Shown one piece after another: positions 1 to 5,878 of a DNA stretch of 6,528 nucleotides. The translations under genes and the position numbers were made by a program. Where the stretch lies: assembly GCA_002359315.1 (NCBI GenBank), contig DEMS01000034.1, forward strand, positions 139,977 through 146,504, read 5' to 3'. Each line of letters starts with the position of its first letter. Position 1 is the stretch's first letter. The notes under the pieces were generated by a model that was not told the DNA's origin, did no database searches, and worked only from the letters and a program-made list of their open reading frames with translations. Source of the stretch: Bacteroidetes bacterium UBA2664 (GTDB lineage Bacteria > Bacteroidota > Rhodothermia > Balneolales > Balneolaceae).

Positions 1-16
1 GACTTGGCAAGCGTTC

Positions 17-117
17 ATGGGCAATATGTGAAAAACACAAATTAAATGGTCCATCAAAAGCAGCCTCAGCACTGAGTTTTGGCCGGTATAAATTTGCATT
101 TTTCACATACTGCCCAT
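17..117. repeat. Long inverted repeat, 27-bp arms
   Basis: Arm 17-43 pairs with arm 91-117 at 24 of 27 positions; the mismatches are 24/110, 36/98 and 37/97. The 47-nt middle can fold further: CAAAA (55-59) pairs with TTTTG (77-81), enclosing CTCAG (65-69) and CTGAG (72-76), and 46-54 is a small ATGG/CCAT hairpin. As RNA the whole unit would make one long branched hairpin. It has no T-run after the stem, so it is not a standard intrinsic terminator. It could be a MITE-like element, a bidirectional processing or termination structure, or a small structured RNA. I see no clear target-site duplication at its edges. Confidence 0.7.
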
Positions 118-155
118 TCTCTTGAACTACAGACTAATTCAAGGCCGGTAGTTTT

Positions 156-236
156 TATAATCAATAACCCCACTGCGTCCTCCTGAATTTATTTCAGGAT
201 CTCAGGGCTAGAGTTATTCAAAATCTATTGATTATA
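156..236. repeat. Nested palindromic intergenic repeat, copy 1
   Basis: The outer arms TATAATCAATA (156-166) and TATTGATTATA (226-236) are perfect 11-bp reverse complements. Inside is a hairpin with a 7-bp stem, TCCTGAA (181-187) and TTCAGGA (193-199), and a TTTAT loop. Positions 176-208 match 318-350 at 29 of 33 positions. The core is of the short REP-like type (CGTCATCCTGA...TCAGGATCTC) found scattered between genes in many bacteria. Such units are usually non-autonomous repeats or transcript-stabilising hairpins; no transposase or RAYT gene is present here. Confidence 0.7.
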
Positions 237-244
237 CCGAACTC

Positions 245-286
245 ATAAACCTGGAGATCCTGATCTTCATCAGGATGAGGGTTTAT
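245..286. repeat. Nested palindromic intergenic repeat, diverged copy
   Basis: The inner hairpin is a perfect 8-bp stem, ATCCTGAT (257-264) and ATCAGGAT (269-276), with a CTTC tetraloop. The outer arms ATAAACC (245-251) and GGTTTAT (280-286) are perfect 7-bp complements. The inner and outer stems are separated by only 5 and 3 nt, so the element can fold as nearly one stem. The ATCCTGA/TCAGGAT core relates it to the flanking copies, but the loop is different. No T-run follows it directly (TTTATTTTG), so it is a poor terminator at best. Confidence 0.6.
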
Positions 287-290
287 TTTG

Positions 291-370
291 ATTGGTCACC
301 ATGGCACCCACCTACCACGTCATCTTGAATTTATTTCAAGATCTCGGGGCGACGGTAATTTTTGACCGAT
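291..370. repeat. Nested palindromic intergenic repeat, copy 2
   Basis: The inner hairpin ATCTTGAA (322-329) and TTCAAGAT (335-342) has the same TTTAT loop as copy 1. The outer arms 291-298 and 363-370 pair over 8 bp including one G-T pair. Positions 318-350 repeat 176-208 in the same orientation, 142 bp away. The stem differs from copy 1 by a compensating C-G to T-A change (183/197 versus 325/339), so pairing is kept. Confidence 0.65.
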
Positions 371-384
371 ATTATTTCACTAAA

Positions 385-413
385 TTTTTAAGCCATTGTT
401 CATATTTTATAAT
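385..413 (+). promoter_or_regulatory. Candidate promoter of the amidase gene
   Basis: A perfect TATAAT lies at 408-413, about 70 nt before the start at 483. The hexamer 17 nt upstream (385-390, TTTTTA) is a weak -35. A better -35-like TTGACC lies at 362-367 but is too far from this -10. The surrounding DNA is very AT-rich, so a chance match is quite possible. Confidence 0.3.
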
Positions 414-482
414 ATCTCGAACTCGCTACTCAGTAGATAGTTCAGGTAACTGCTTGGAGTTTTTTGAAAACTTACAAATCAT

Positions 483-1337
483 ATGAATATGTCAAAATTG
501 AATATAGCAGCCATCCAGCTTAACAGTCAGCCAAACCTTGATGAAAGTTTGGGCCAATGTTATTCGGCAATTGAATCGGCAGCCAAAAGTGGGGTAAACC
601 TCATTGCACTGCCTGAGAATTTTGCTTTTTTGGGCGATGAAATCCAGAAACAGCAGAAAGGAGCTGAAATTTCAGAGAACGTACTGGATGTAATCCCAAA
701 ATGGTCTAAAGAATTCAACGTTACCATACTCGCAGGAGGCTTCCCTGTACCTGTATCAAATGGAAAAGTATATAACCGATCCATCATCTGCGACGCAACC
801 GGAAAGATTGTTGCTTCGTACAATAAGATTCATCTGTTTGATGTATCCTTAACTTCAGATGAAACCTATCGGGAATCTGAGACGGTAGAAGCCGGGGATC
901 TGACACCAACTGTTTGTACTCTATCATCTGAAAATCTCGGAAGCATTACTCAGGATCCATTTAATGTAAATCTTGGCATGACGATCTGTTATGACCTTCG
1001 ATTCCCTGAACTCTTCCGGGAACTGACCAATCTGGGATCAGAGATCATTTTTGTACCTGCTGCATTCACGCAGCCCACCGGCAAAGCACACTGGGAAGTT
1101 CTTCTTCGAGCTCGTGCCATAGAAAACTCTCTATTTATCGTAGCTCCTGCTCAGACCGGAACTCACGGCAGTAAACGAAAAACTCATGGTCATGCCATGA
1201 TTATTGATCCATGGGGAAATATACTTTCTGATGCAGGCACCGAACCCGGTTTTGCTATGGCTGCAATTGATCTGAATCTAATTTCTGAAGTAAGACAAAA
1301 ATTGCCATCAATACATCATCGGGTACTGCCGGGATAA
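483..1337 (+). CDS. Nit1-type nitrilase-superfamily amidase (deaminated glutathione amidase-like)
   Basis: This is a 284-residue carbon-nitrogen hydrolase with the full Glu-Lys-Cys triad: E45 in ALPENFAF, K115 in YNKIHLFDV and C169 in MTICYDLRFPEL. The block around 202-214 (AHWEVLLRARAIE) and the HGHAMIIDPWG segment are characteristic of the Nit1/Nit2 branch. In characterised members (mammalian NIT1, E. coli YbeM) the enzyme hydrolyses deaminated glutathione, a side product of transaminases, to 2-oxoglutarate and Cys-Gly. That substrate is inferred here, and a general omega-amidase role is the alternative. It is probably cytosolic, since no signal peptide is seen. The start could be 483 or 489 (second Met), with the family's KLNIAAIQ strand following closely; no Shine-Dalgarno is visible. 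Its last seven codons and stop overlap the convergent DUF885 gene. Confidence 0.88.
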   Translation: MNMSKLNIAAIQLNSQPNLDESLGQCYSAIESAAKSGVNLIALPENFAFLGDEIQKQQKGAEISENVLDVIPKWSKEFNVTILAGGFPVPVSNGKVYNRSIICDATGKIVASYNKIHLFDVSLTSDETYRESETVEAGDLTPTVCTLSSENLGSITQDPFNVNLGMTICYDLRFPELFRELTNLGSEIIFVPAAFTQPTGKAHWEVLLRARAIENSLFIVAPAQTGTHGSKRKTHGHAMIIDPWGNILSDAGTEPGFAMAAIDLNLISEVRQKLPSIHHRVLPG

Positions 1338-3061
1338 TTGATATACTCCATAACATTCGCTTCCAGCACACTCAGCGGTACACTTCCACTCAAAAGTACC
1401 ACATCATGAAATTCACGAATATCGAAATCATCCCCTAAAGCTTCTTCAGCCATGGATCGAAGCTCTCTTATTTTGATTTCACCCATTTTATAAGCCAGTG
1501 CTTGTCCGGGCCAAAAAATGTAGCGGTTTATCTCAGATCGGATATTGTGCAACGAAAGCGCTGAGTTGGATGCCATATATTCAATCGCCTCCTCCCTGCT
1601 CCACCCTTTGGCGTGCATTCCGGTATCCACTACCAGCCTGAGGGCTCTCCACATTTCATAGCTCAATCGGCCAAAATTGTCATAAGGATCATCATACATC
1701 CCCACTTCAAGGCCCAATCTTTCCGAGTAGAGCGCCCACCCCTCCACATAAGCAGTGAATCCGGACGCCGATCTGAACTTCGGCATATCCTCAAGCTCTT
1801 GTTGAAGGGCAATCTGAAGGTGGTGTCCGGGTACCGCTTCATGCAGCGACAGAGCAACTACTTCATAGAGTGGCCGACTTTTCAAATCATACGTATTTAC
1901 CGCATAAAACCCCGCTCTTGTACCATCAGCCGTACCCCGACTGTAATATGCAGTAGCCGTTCGCGGCGCCAGATAGTCCGGAATTTCCATGATCCCATAA
2001 GGCAGTCGGGGCAACGTTTTGAAAAGCTCCGGTAACTTTCCATCCATCTTTTTAAGAACATAGGCCGTCTCTTTCATCAACTCTTCAGCGCTTTCAGCAT
2101 AAAATTGAGAATCTGTACGTAAAAACTCCACAAAACCATCAAAATTTTCGCCAAACCCACTCTCTTCAACGATCTCCATCATCTCATTTCTGATTCGCTG
2201 TACTTCATTTAATCCAATTTGATGAATCTCATCCGGTGTAATATTCATCGTTGTATTCATCTCCACCAGAAATTGATAATACTTCTCGCCTCCTGAAACT
2301 TCCGTAATACCAATCGTTTCCGACGAGGCCGGGATGTATTCATCGATCAAAAATCGCTGTAGCTTTTCATACTCGGGAATGACAACTGTTTTTAAAACCT
2401 CCACTGCACGCTCTCTCAATCTCAAACGATCATCTTCATCAACAGAAGCCGGGAAATTTTCAAAGGGTTCAAATAAACGTGTCTCCGTGACATCTTCATG
2501 AATATGTGCCTCCACAGAAGCCATATAGTTCTCAAATACGATTTTCGGCCTTACAATGCCGAGCTCAATTCCCTTTTTCATTCGTTCGATATATCCGGCA
2601 TTGTACTCCGGAAAAGCCGCCAATCGACTCAAATAATTGTCATAATCCTCACTATTTCGCAGGGAGACGCGGTTTCCCAGATCCGCAAATGTAGAGTGAT
2701 AATCCCACCACCCATTCAGAGGCAACAGATGGTGATTGGATTCATAGCTGCGAATACTGTTCTCCAGCTGAAGTTTGAAAATGTCATAGTTCACCCTATG
2801 CTCCATTGCCAAATCCTCTCTGTCAATCTCCTCCAGGTGCGCAAGAAATTGCAGTTCTTGATGATAACGCTCCTCCAGGGCATCCAATCCGGTTGCAGGT
2901 AACAAGTCATCAAACCGATGATCCCCTTCGGAAGTTGCCGTTAATGGGTTGGACTGTAGCGTATACTCCCAATGATTCTCAAAAAGTTGAAGCAGTCGTT
3001 GATCGGTTTGCAGGGTGTCGACGGGGGATGTGATAAATAGCAGGATTAGTATCTGAATCAT
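1316..3061 (-). CDS. DUF885 family putative metallohydrolase, probably exported
   Basis: This is a 581-residue protein, the usual length for DUF885. The family signature HEAVPGHHLQ starts at H407-E408 with H413 and H414, followed by AYVEGWALYSERLG (E440, E447), DTGMHAKGW and WPGQALAYKMGEIKIR. The histidine/glutamate pattern suggests a zinc metallopeptidase-like active site, but the spacing is HEx4H rather than classic HExxH, and substrate and chemistry are not established. The N-terminus (MIQILILLFITSPVDT) has a short hydrophobic core like a signal peptide but no basic residue before it. An in-frame stop lies eight codons upstream with no other start between, so 3061 is the only available start. 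It is transcribed divergently from pruA. Its last eight codons overlap the amidase gene on the other strand. Confidence 0.85.
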   Translation of the reverse strand: MIQILILLFITSPVDTLQTDQRLLQLFENHWEYTLQSNPLTATSEGDHRFDDLLPATGLDALEERYHQELQFLAHLEEIDREDLAMEHRVNYDIFKLQLENSIRSYESNHHLLPLNGWWDYHSTFADLGNRVSLRNSEDYDNYLSRLAAFPEYNAGYIERMKKGIELGIVRPKIVFENYMASVEAHIHEDVTETRLFEPFENFPASVDEDDRLRLRERAVEVLKTVVIPEYEKLQRFLIDEYIPASSETIGITEVSGGEKYYQFLVEMNTTMNITPDEIHQIGLNEVQRIRNEMMEIVEESGFGENFDGFVEFLRTDSQFYAESAEELMKETAYVLKKMDGKLPELFKTLPRLPYGIMEIPDYLAPRTATAYYSRGTADGTRAGFYAVNTYDLKSRPLYEVVALSLHEAVPGHHLQIALQQELEDMPKFRSASGFTAYVEGWALYSERLGLEVGMYDDPYDNFGRLSYEMWRALRLVVDTGMHAKGWSREEAIEYMASNSALSLHNIRSEINRYIFWPGQALAYKMGEIKIRELRSMAEEALGDDFDIREFHDVVLLSGSVPLSVLEANVMEYINYPGSTR

Positions 3062-3087
3062 AAGGCAGTTGTTTTGATTTGATTAGG

Positions 3088-3116
3088 ATGATAATCAATG
3101 CACGGTTGGAGGTCAA
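3088..3116 (-). promoter_or_regulatory. Candidate sigma70-like promoter for the DUF885 gene
   Basis: Read on the minus strand, TTGACC (3116-3111), a 17-nt spacer and TATCAT (3093-3088) match the canonical -35/-10 pattern at five of six bases each, with ideal spacing. Transcription would begin near 3081, leaving a leader of about 20 nt before the start at 3061. The bases before that ATG are A-rich with no Shine-Dalgarno sequence. Position and spacing make this the best promoter match in the window. Confidence 0.45.
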
Positions 3117-3152
3117 CAACGCCTTCATGTTACAGCGTATTTTTGTTTGATT

Positions 3153-3168
3153 CTGATTACCAAATCAG
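3153..3168. promoter_or_regulatory. Small inverted repeat in the divergent promoter region
   Basis: CTGATT (3153-3158) and AATCAG (3163-3168) are perfect 6-bp complements around ACCA. The site lies just upstream of the candidate pruA promoter, between the two divergent genes, where an operator would be expected. No regulator gene is in the window, so an operator role is only a guess. Confidence 0.25.
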
Positions 3169-3170
3169 CA

Positions 3171-3201
3171 TTCAATTTCCCGTCTGAAACCATTATCTTT
3201 A
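3171..3201 (+). promoter_or_regulatory. Candidate Bacteroidota-type promoter of pruA
   Basis: TATCTTTA at 3194-3201 fits the Bacteroidota -7 consensus TAnnTTTG except for its last base, and lies about 44 nt before the start at 3245. The upstream half is poor: the expected TTG near -33 is only TTC (3171-3173). If real, transcription would begin near 3207, giving a leader of about 38 nt with no Shine-Dalgarno sequence. Confidence 0.35.
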
Positions 3202-3244
3202 CAGGTAGAAATTCAAAAAAGAAATCATTTAAACTGCAGAGTCT

Positions 3245-4888
3245 ATGTCGAACGCCTATTTTAAGATTCAAGAGCCACAAAACGAACCCTATTTTTCATT
3301 TGCTCCCGGAACCCCTGAGAGAGAGTCCCTGAAAAAACGGCTTGAGGAGTTAAAGTCTGAAGTCATTGAAATTCCCGCGATTATCAACGGAAAAGAGGTT
3401 CGTACATCCAGAACCGTTGATGTTATCATGCCACATAATCATCAGCACAAATTGGCTACTCTCCATCTGTGTGGAGAAAAAGAGGTCAATATGGCGATCG
3501 AAGCCTCATTGGAAGCTCAAAAAGAGTGGTCTGTGATGCCCTGGGAAGAGCGTGTTGCGATCTTTCAAAAAGCGGCAGATCTGGTTACAGGCCCGTGGCG
3601 CGATACGATGAACGCCGCTACGATGCTGGGTCAGTCCAAAACACCCCATCAGGCAGAAATTGAAGCTGCCGGTGAACTGGCCGATTTTTTACGATTCGGT
3701 GCCTGGTATCTGGCAAATATCATGGCGGATCAGCCCTATTCCCCGGAAGGGATCTGGAATCGGGTTGAGTATCGTCCGCTCGAAGGATTCGTTTTTGCCG
3801 TGAGTCCGTTTAATTTCACAGCGATTGCCGGAAATTTACCCTCTGCCCCTGCCATGTGTGGGAATGTGGCGATATGGAAGCCCTCAACCGAGTCGGTTTA
3901 TTCCAATTATTTCTTCATGAAAATTTTAAAAGAGGCCGGTCTGCCCGATGGTGTCATCAATTTTGTACCCGGACACGGCCCCGATATTGGTGATCCTGTT
4001 TTTGATAGCCCCCATTTTTCCGGACTACACTTTACAGGCTCTGAGCCAACTTTCAACAGAATCTGGAAGACGATTGCCAACAATCTCGACAGGTACAAAA
4101 CCTACCCTCGCATTGTCGGTGAGACCGGCGGAAAGGATTTTATCTTCGCTCACAACAGCGCCGATGTTGATGCACTCGTTGTAGCTGCATTGAGAGCTGC
4201 TTTTGAATATCAGGGGCAAAAATGCTCTGCAGCTTCCAGAATGTATATTCCTAATTCGATTTGGCCGGAGTTTCAGGAGAAATTTTTAGTCGAAGTTGCT
4301 GAAATCCAGGTCGGTGATGTGGAAGATTTTTCCAATTTCATGGGCGCGGTGATCAGTAAAAAAGCTTTTGACAAAATTACGAGCTACATCGACTTTGCGC
4401 GGGAAGCTGACGATGCTGAAATTATCTCCGGCGGTGACTATGATGATACCGTTGGATATTTCATCAAACCGACCGTAATCCTGACGAAAAATCCGAAATT
4501 CAAAACCATGGAAGAGGAGATTTTTGGTCCGGTTTTGACAATCTACGTCTATGAAGATGATCAGTTTGAAGAGACACTGGATCTGTGCGATTCAACTTCC
4601 CCATTTGCATTAACCGGAGCGATCTTTGCCAAGAACAGATATGTGGTTAAAAAGATGTCTGATCGGTTCCGTCAGAGCGCCGGTAATTTCTACATCAATG
4701 AAAAACCAACGGGAGCTGTTGTAAATCAACAGCCTTTTGGCGGATCCCGAAAATCCGGGACAAACGATAAAGCGGGTAGTGTGATCAACATGCTCAGATG
4801 GCTATCAGCCAGATCCATCAAGGAAGCCCGTGTTGCAGCAAAAGATTGGAGATATCCGTATATGGGTTCGGCGCCGGAAGAGTCATAA
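3245..4888 (+). CDS. pruA: L-glutamate gamma-semialdehyde dehydrogenase (1-pyrroline-5-carboxylate dehydrogenase)
   Basis: This is a 547-residue aldehyde dehydrogenase of the ALDH4A1/PruA type. It oxidises glutamate-5-semialdehyde (the open form of P5C) to glutamate with NAD+, the second step of proline breakdown. The motifs run in order: SPFNFTAIAGN with oxyanion Asn N190, KPS with cofactor-binding K212, FTGSEPTF, the general base E293 in GETGGK, the nucleophile C327 in GQKCSA, EEIFGPVL, and the C-terminal GNFYINEKPTGAVVNQQPFGG block specific to this subfamily. The 34-residue spacing of E293 and C327 equals that of human ALDH4A1 as I remember it. The protein is complete and stands alone: no proline dehydrogenase domain is fused and no putA-like gene is adjacent. 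It is cytosolic. The start at 3245 gives the family's usual N-terminal extension (KIQEPQNEPYFSFAPGTPER). Confidence 0.95.
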   Translation: MSNAYFKIQEPQNEPYFSFAPGTPERESLKKRLEELKSEVIEIPAIINGKEVRTSRTVDVIMPHNHQHKLATLHLCGEKEVNMAIEASLEAQKEWSVMPWEERVAIFQKAADLVTGPWRDTMNAATMLGQSKTPHQAEIEAAGELADFLRFGAWYLANIMADQPYSPEGIWNRVEYRPLEGFVFAVSPFNFTAIAGNLPSAPAMCGNVAIWKPSTESVYSNYFFMKILKEAGLPDGVINFVPGHGPDIGDPVFDSPHFSGLHFTGSEPTFNRIWKTIANNLDRYKTYPRIVGETGGKDFIFAHNSADVDALVVAALRAAFEYQGQKCSAASRMYIPNSIWPEFQEKFLVEVAEIQVGDVEDFSNFMGAVISKKAFDKITSYIDFAREADDAEIISGGDYDDTVGYFIKPTVILTKNPKFKTMEEEIFGPVLTIYVYEDDQFEETLDLCDSTSPFALTGAIFAKNRYVVKKMSDRFRQSAGNFYINEKPTGAVVNQQPFGGSRKSGTNDKAGSVINMLRWLSARSIKEARVAAKDWRYPYMGSAPEES

Positions 4889-4927
4889 TTCTTTGATGAT
4901 TTTGTATATCGAGATATCAATCCAAAT

Positions 4928-4950
4928 TAGAGTGACTCTATTTAATTAAA
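4928..4950. promoter_or_regulatory. Two adjacent palindromes before the lipoprotein gene
   Basis: TAGAGTGACTCTA (4928-4940) is a perfect odd palindrome, and TTTAATTAAA (4941-4950) follows immediately as a perfect 10-bp palindrome. They end 10 nt before the lipoprotein start at 4961. The single central base of the first makes it a better protein-binding dyad than an RNA hairpin. This 72-bp gap after pruA has no T-run terminator, so the site may regulate a separate promoter for the lipoprotein and glycosylase pair. The role is inferred. Confidence 0.35.
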
Positions 4951-4960
4951 CCATTACCGG

Positions 4961-5878
4961 ATGACCAACCATGATATAGGATCCCATTATAAGTATTGGC
5001 TATTGCTTACTGTCATTTCATTGCTGAGTTTGTCCGGTTGCGACGATACCTTTCAGCCTTTTCAGGAAAATGATACTTATGTCTTTTCTATTCAAGGATA
5101 TCTGGATGCCTCGGCAGACACCCAATGGGTCCGTGTAGGAACCGTTCGACAGATTATTGATGAACCTCCGAATCCGGATGGAATCACGGTTACATTGAAA
5201 GATCTGGAAAGTGGTGAAACCGCGGTCTTGAAAGATTCTTTGATTGCTTCTCTAAATGTTCTCAGTTACTGGACTACAATGGAGGTCAAACATGACCAAT
5301 CCTATGAGATCACTGCGGAGAGGACGGATGGAAATAAAAGTAGGGTCACATTGACGACTCCTCCGGAATTCCCACCTTTACATATCATATTTCAAGGTGG
5401 CATTGGGGTTACTCCGGGAGTCAGTATCTGGATTGATGATTCCATAGAACACATTGCCGATTTACAGTCTGTATGGTACGTAAATATCATCCGGGAGACC
5501 GAAGTTCAAAGGAGAATTTTTACATTTCCGTTGCGAAACACTCTTGAACCTTCCCGTTCTTATGGCGGTACATATACAACAGTTAATGATTGGGATAGAG
5601 AATTGGCACTGATTCAACAGGAAGTTGGGATGGGTGCAGTGGTATCGGTAGTCAACAGACAAATATTTGCAGCATCCGGGGGTCCGGAGTGGAATGATGA
5701 CATATCCTCAATTAATGATTTGGAGTATTTTATTTCCGGTAATAACTCCAATGTAGAGAATGGACTGGGATATGTAGTGGGAGTCAGCATCCAATGGTTT
5801 CATCAAGATACTTGTTATGGGCCCGATGGATCAAATGCCGGGCCCTGTGTACCGGAAAAGCCTTACTGGTACCCATGA
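4961..5878 (+). CDS. Lipoprotein of unknown function, DUF4249-like
   Basis: This is a 305-residue protein with a type II signal peptide: a hydrophobic run LLLTVISLLSL, then the lipobox LSGC with C27 as the lipid-bearing cysteine. D28 and D29 follow at once; acidic residues there are typical of surface-exported Bacteroidota lipoproteins, so exposure on the outer face of the outer membrane is plausible. The first half (FSIQGYLDAS...VRVGTVRQI...GITVTLKDLESGE...YEITAERTDGNKSRVTLTTPPEFP) reads as beta-rich, Ig-like sequence and resembles the start of DUF4249 proteins, often found beside TonB-dependent receptors. That assignment is tentative and no receptor gene is here. C285 and C296 near the end (CYGPDGSNAGPC) could form a disulfide loop. 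The stop overlaps the next gene's start. Confidence 0.8.
   Translation: MTNHDIGSHYKYWLLLTVISLLSLSGCDDTFQPFQENDTYVFSIQGYLDASADTQWVRVGTVRQIIDEPPNPDGITVTLKDLESGETAVLKDSLIASLNVLSYWTTMEVKHDQSYEITAERTDGNKSRVTLTTPPEFPPLHIIFQGGIGVTPGVSIWIDDSIEHIADLQSVWYVNIIRETEVQRRIFTFPLRNTLEPSRSYGGTYTTVNDWDRELALIQQEVGMGAVVSVVNRQIFAASGGPEWNDDISSINDLEYFISGNNSNVENGLGYVVGVSIQWFHQDTCYGPDGSNAGPCVPEKPYWYP
5819..5845. repeat. GC-rich hairpin at the end of the lipoprotein gene
   Basis: GGGCCCG (5819-5825) and CGGGCCC (5839-5845) are perfect 7-bp complements around a 13-nt loop. The all-GC stem stands out from its AT-rich surroundings and ends 29 nt before the glycosylase start. No T-run follows, so it is not an intrinsic terminator. 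It encodes part of the cysteine-bounded tail of the lipoprotein, and may be a by-product of those Gly/Pro codons or an RNA structure affecting the downstream gene. Confidence 0.45.

Larger units (their letters stand above)
1..482. other. Gene-free intergenic region rich in inverted repeats
   Basis: I find no credible protein or RNA gene here. A 64-codon reading frame at 292-486 runs straight through a palindromic repeat, resembles no protein I recognise and is rejected. The stretch is dense in dyad symmetry: a long inverted repeat at 17-117; a small hairpin at 121-143 (CTTGAA pairing with TTCAAG); and three nested palindromes at 156-236, 245-286 and 291-370. An 8-bp direct repeat, GGCCGGTA, occurs at 81-88 and 143-150. 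The last 110 bases are AT-rich and unstructured and probably carry the promoter and leader of the amidase gene at 483. The gene that ends to the left lies outside the window. Confidence 0.75.

Noticed and set aside
245..290. Intrinsic terminator
   Set aside because: The stem is good, but it is followed by TTTATTTTG rather than a T-run set directly against the inner stem, and no gene is seen ending just before it in the window.
156..370. Possible CRISPR array
   Set aside because: The repeats are palindromic, unevenly spaced and only partly alike, without uniform spacers; they are REP-like intergenic repeats.
292..486. 64-codon reading frame before the amidase gene
   Set aside because: It runs through a palindromic repeat, resembles no known protein, and overlaps the start of a well-supported gene; it is most likely chance.
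1613..2035. Reading frame opposite the DUF885 gene (also 2498-2902 and 2806-3033)
   Set aside because: These are antisense shadows of a clearly conserved gene, with no recognisable motifs of their own.
3907..4219. Short minus-strand frames inside pruA
   Set aside because: pruA is conserved throughout this stretch; the opposite frames lack leaders and familiar sequence.
4903..4919. ATATC/GATAT dyad after pruA as a terminator
   Set aside because: The stem is only 5 bp, all but two pairs are A-T, the loop is 2 nt and no T-run follows.
5794..5874. Earlier in-frame ATG for the glycosylase
   Set aside because: The 27 extra residues do not match the family, and the overlap with the lipoprotein would be 85 nt; the ATGATG at the lipoprotein stop is the natural start.
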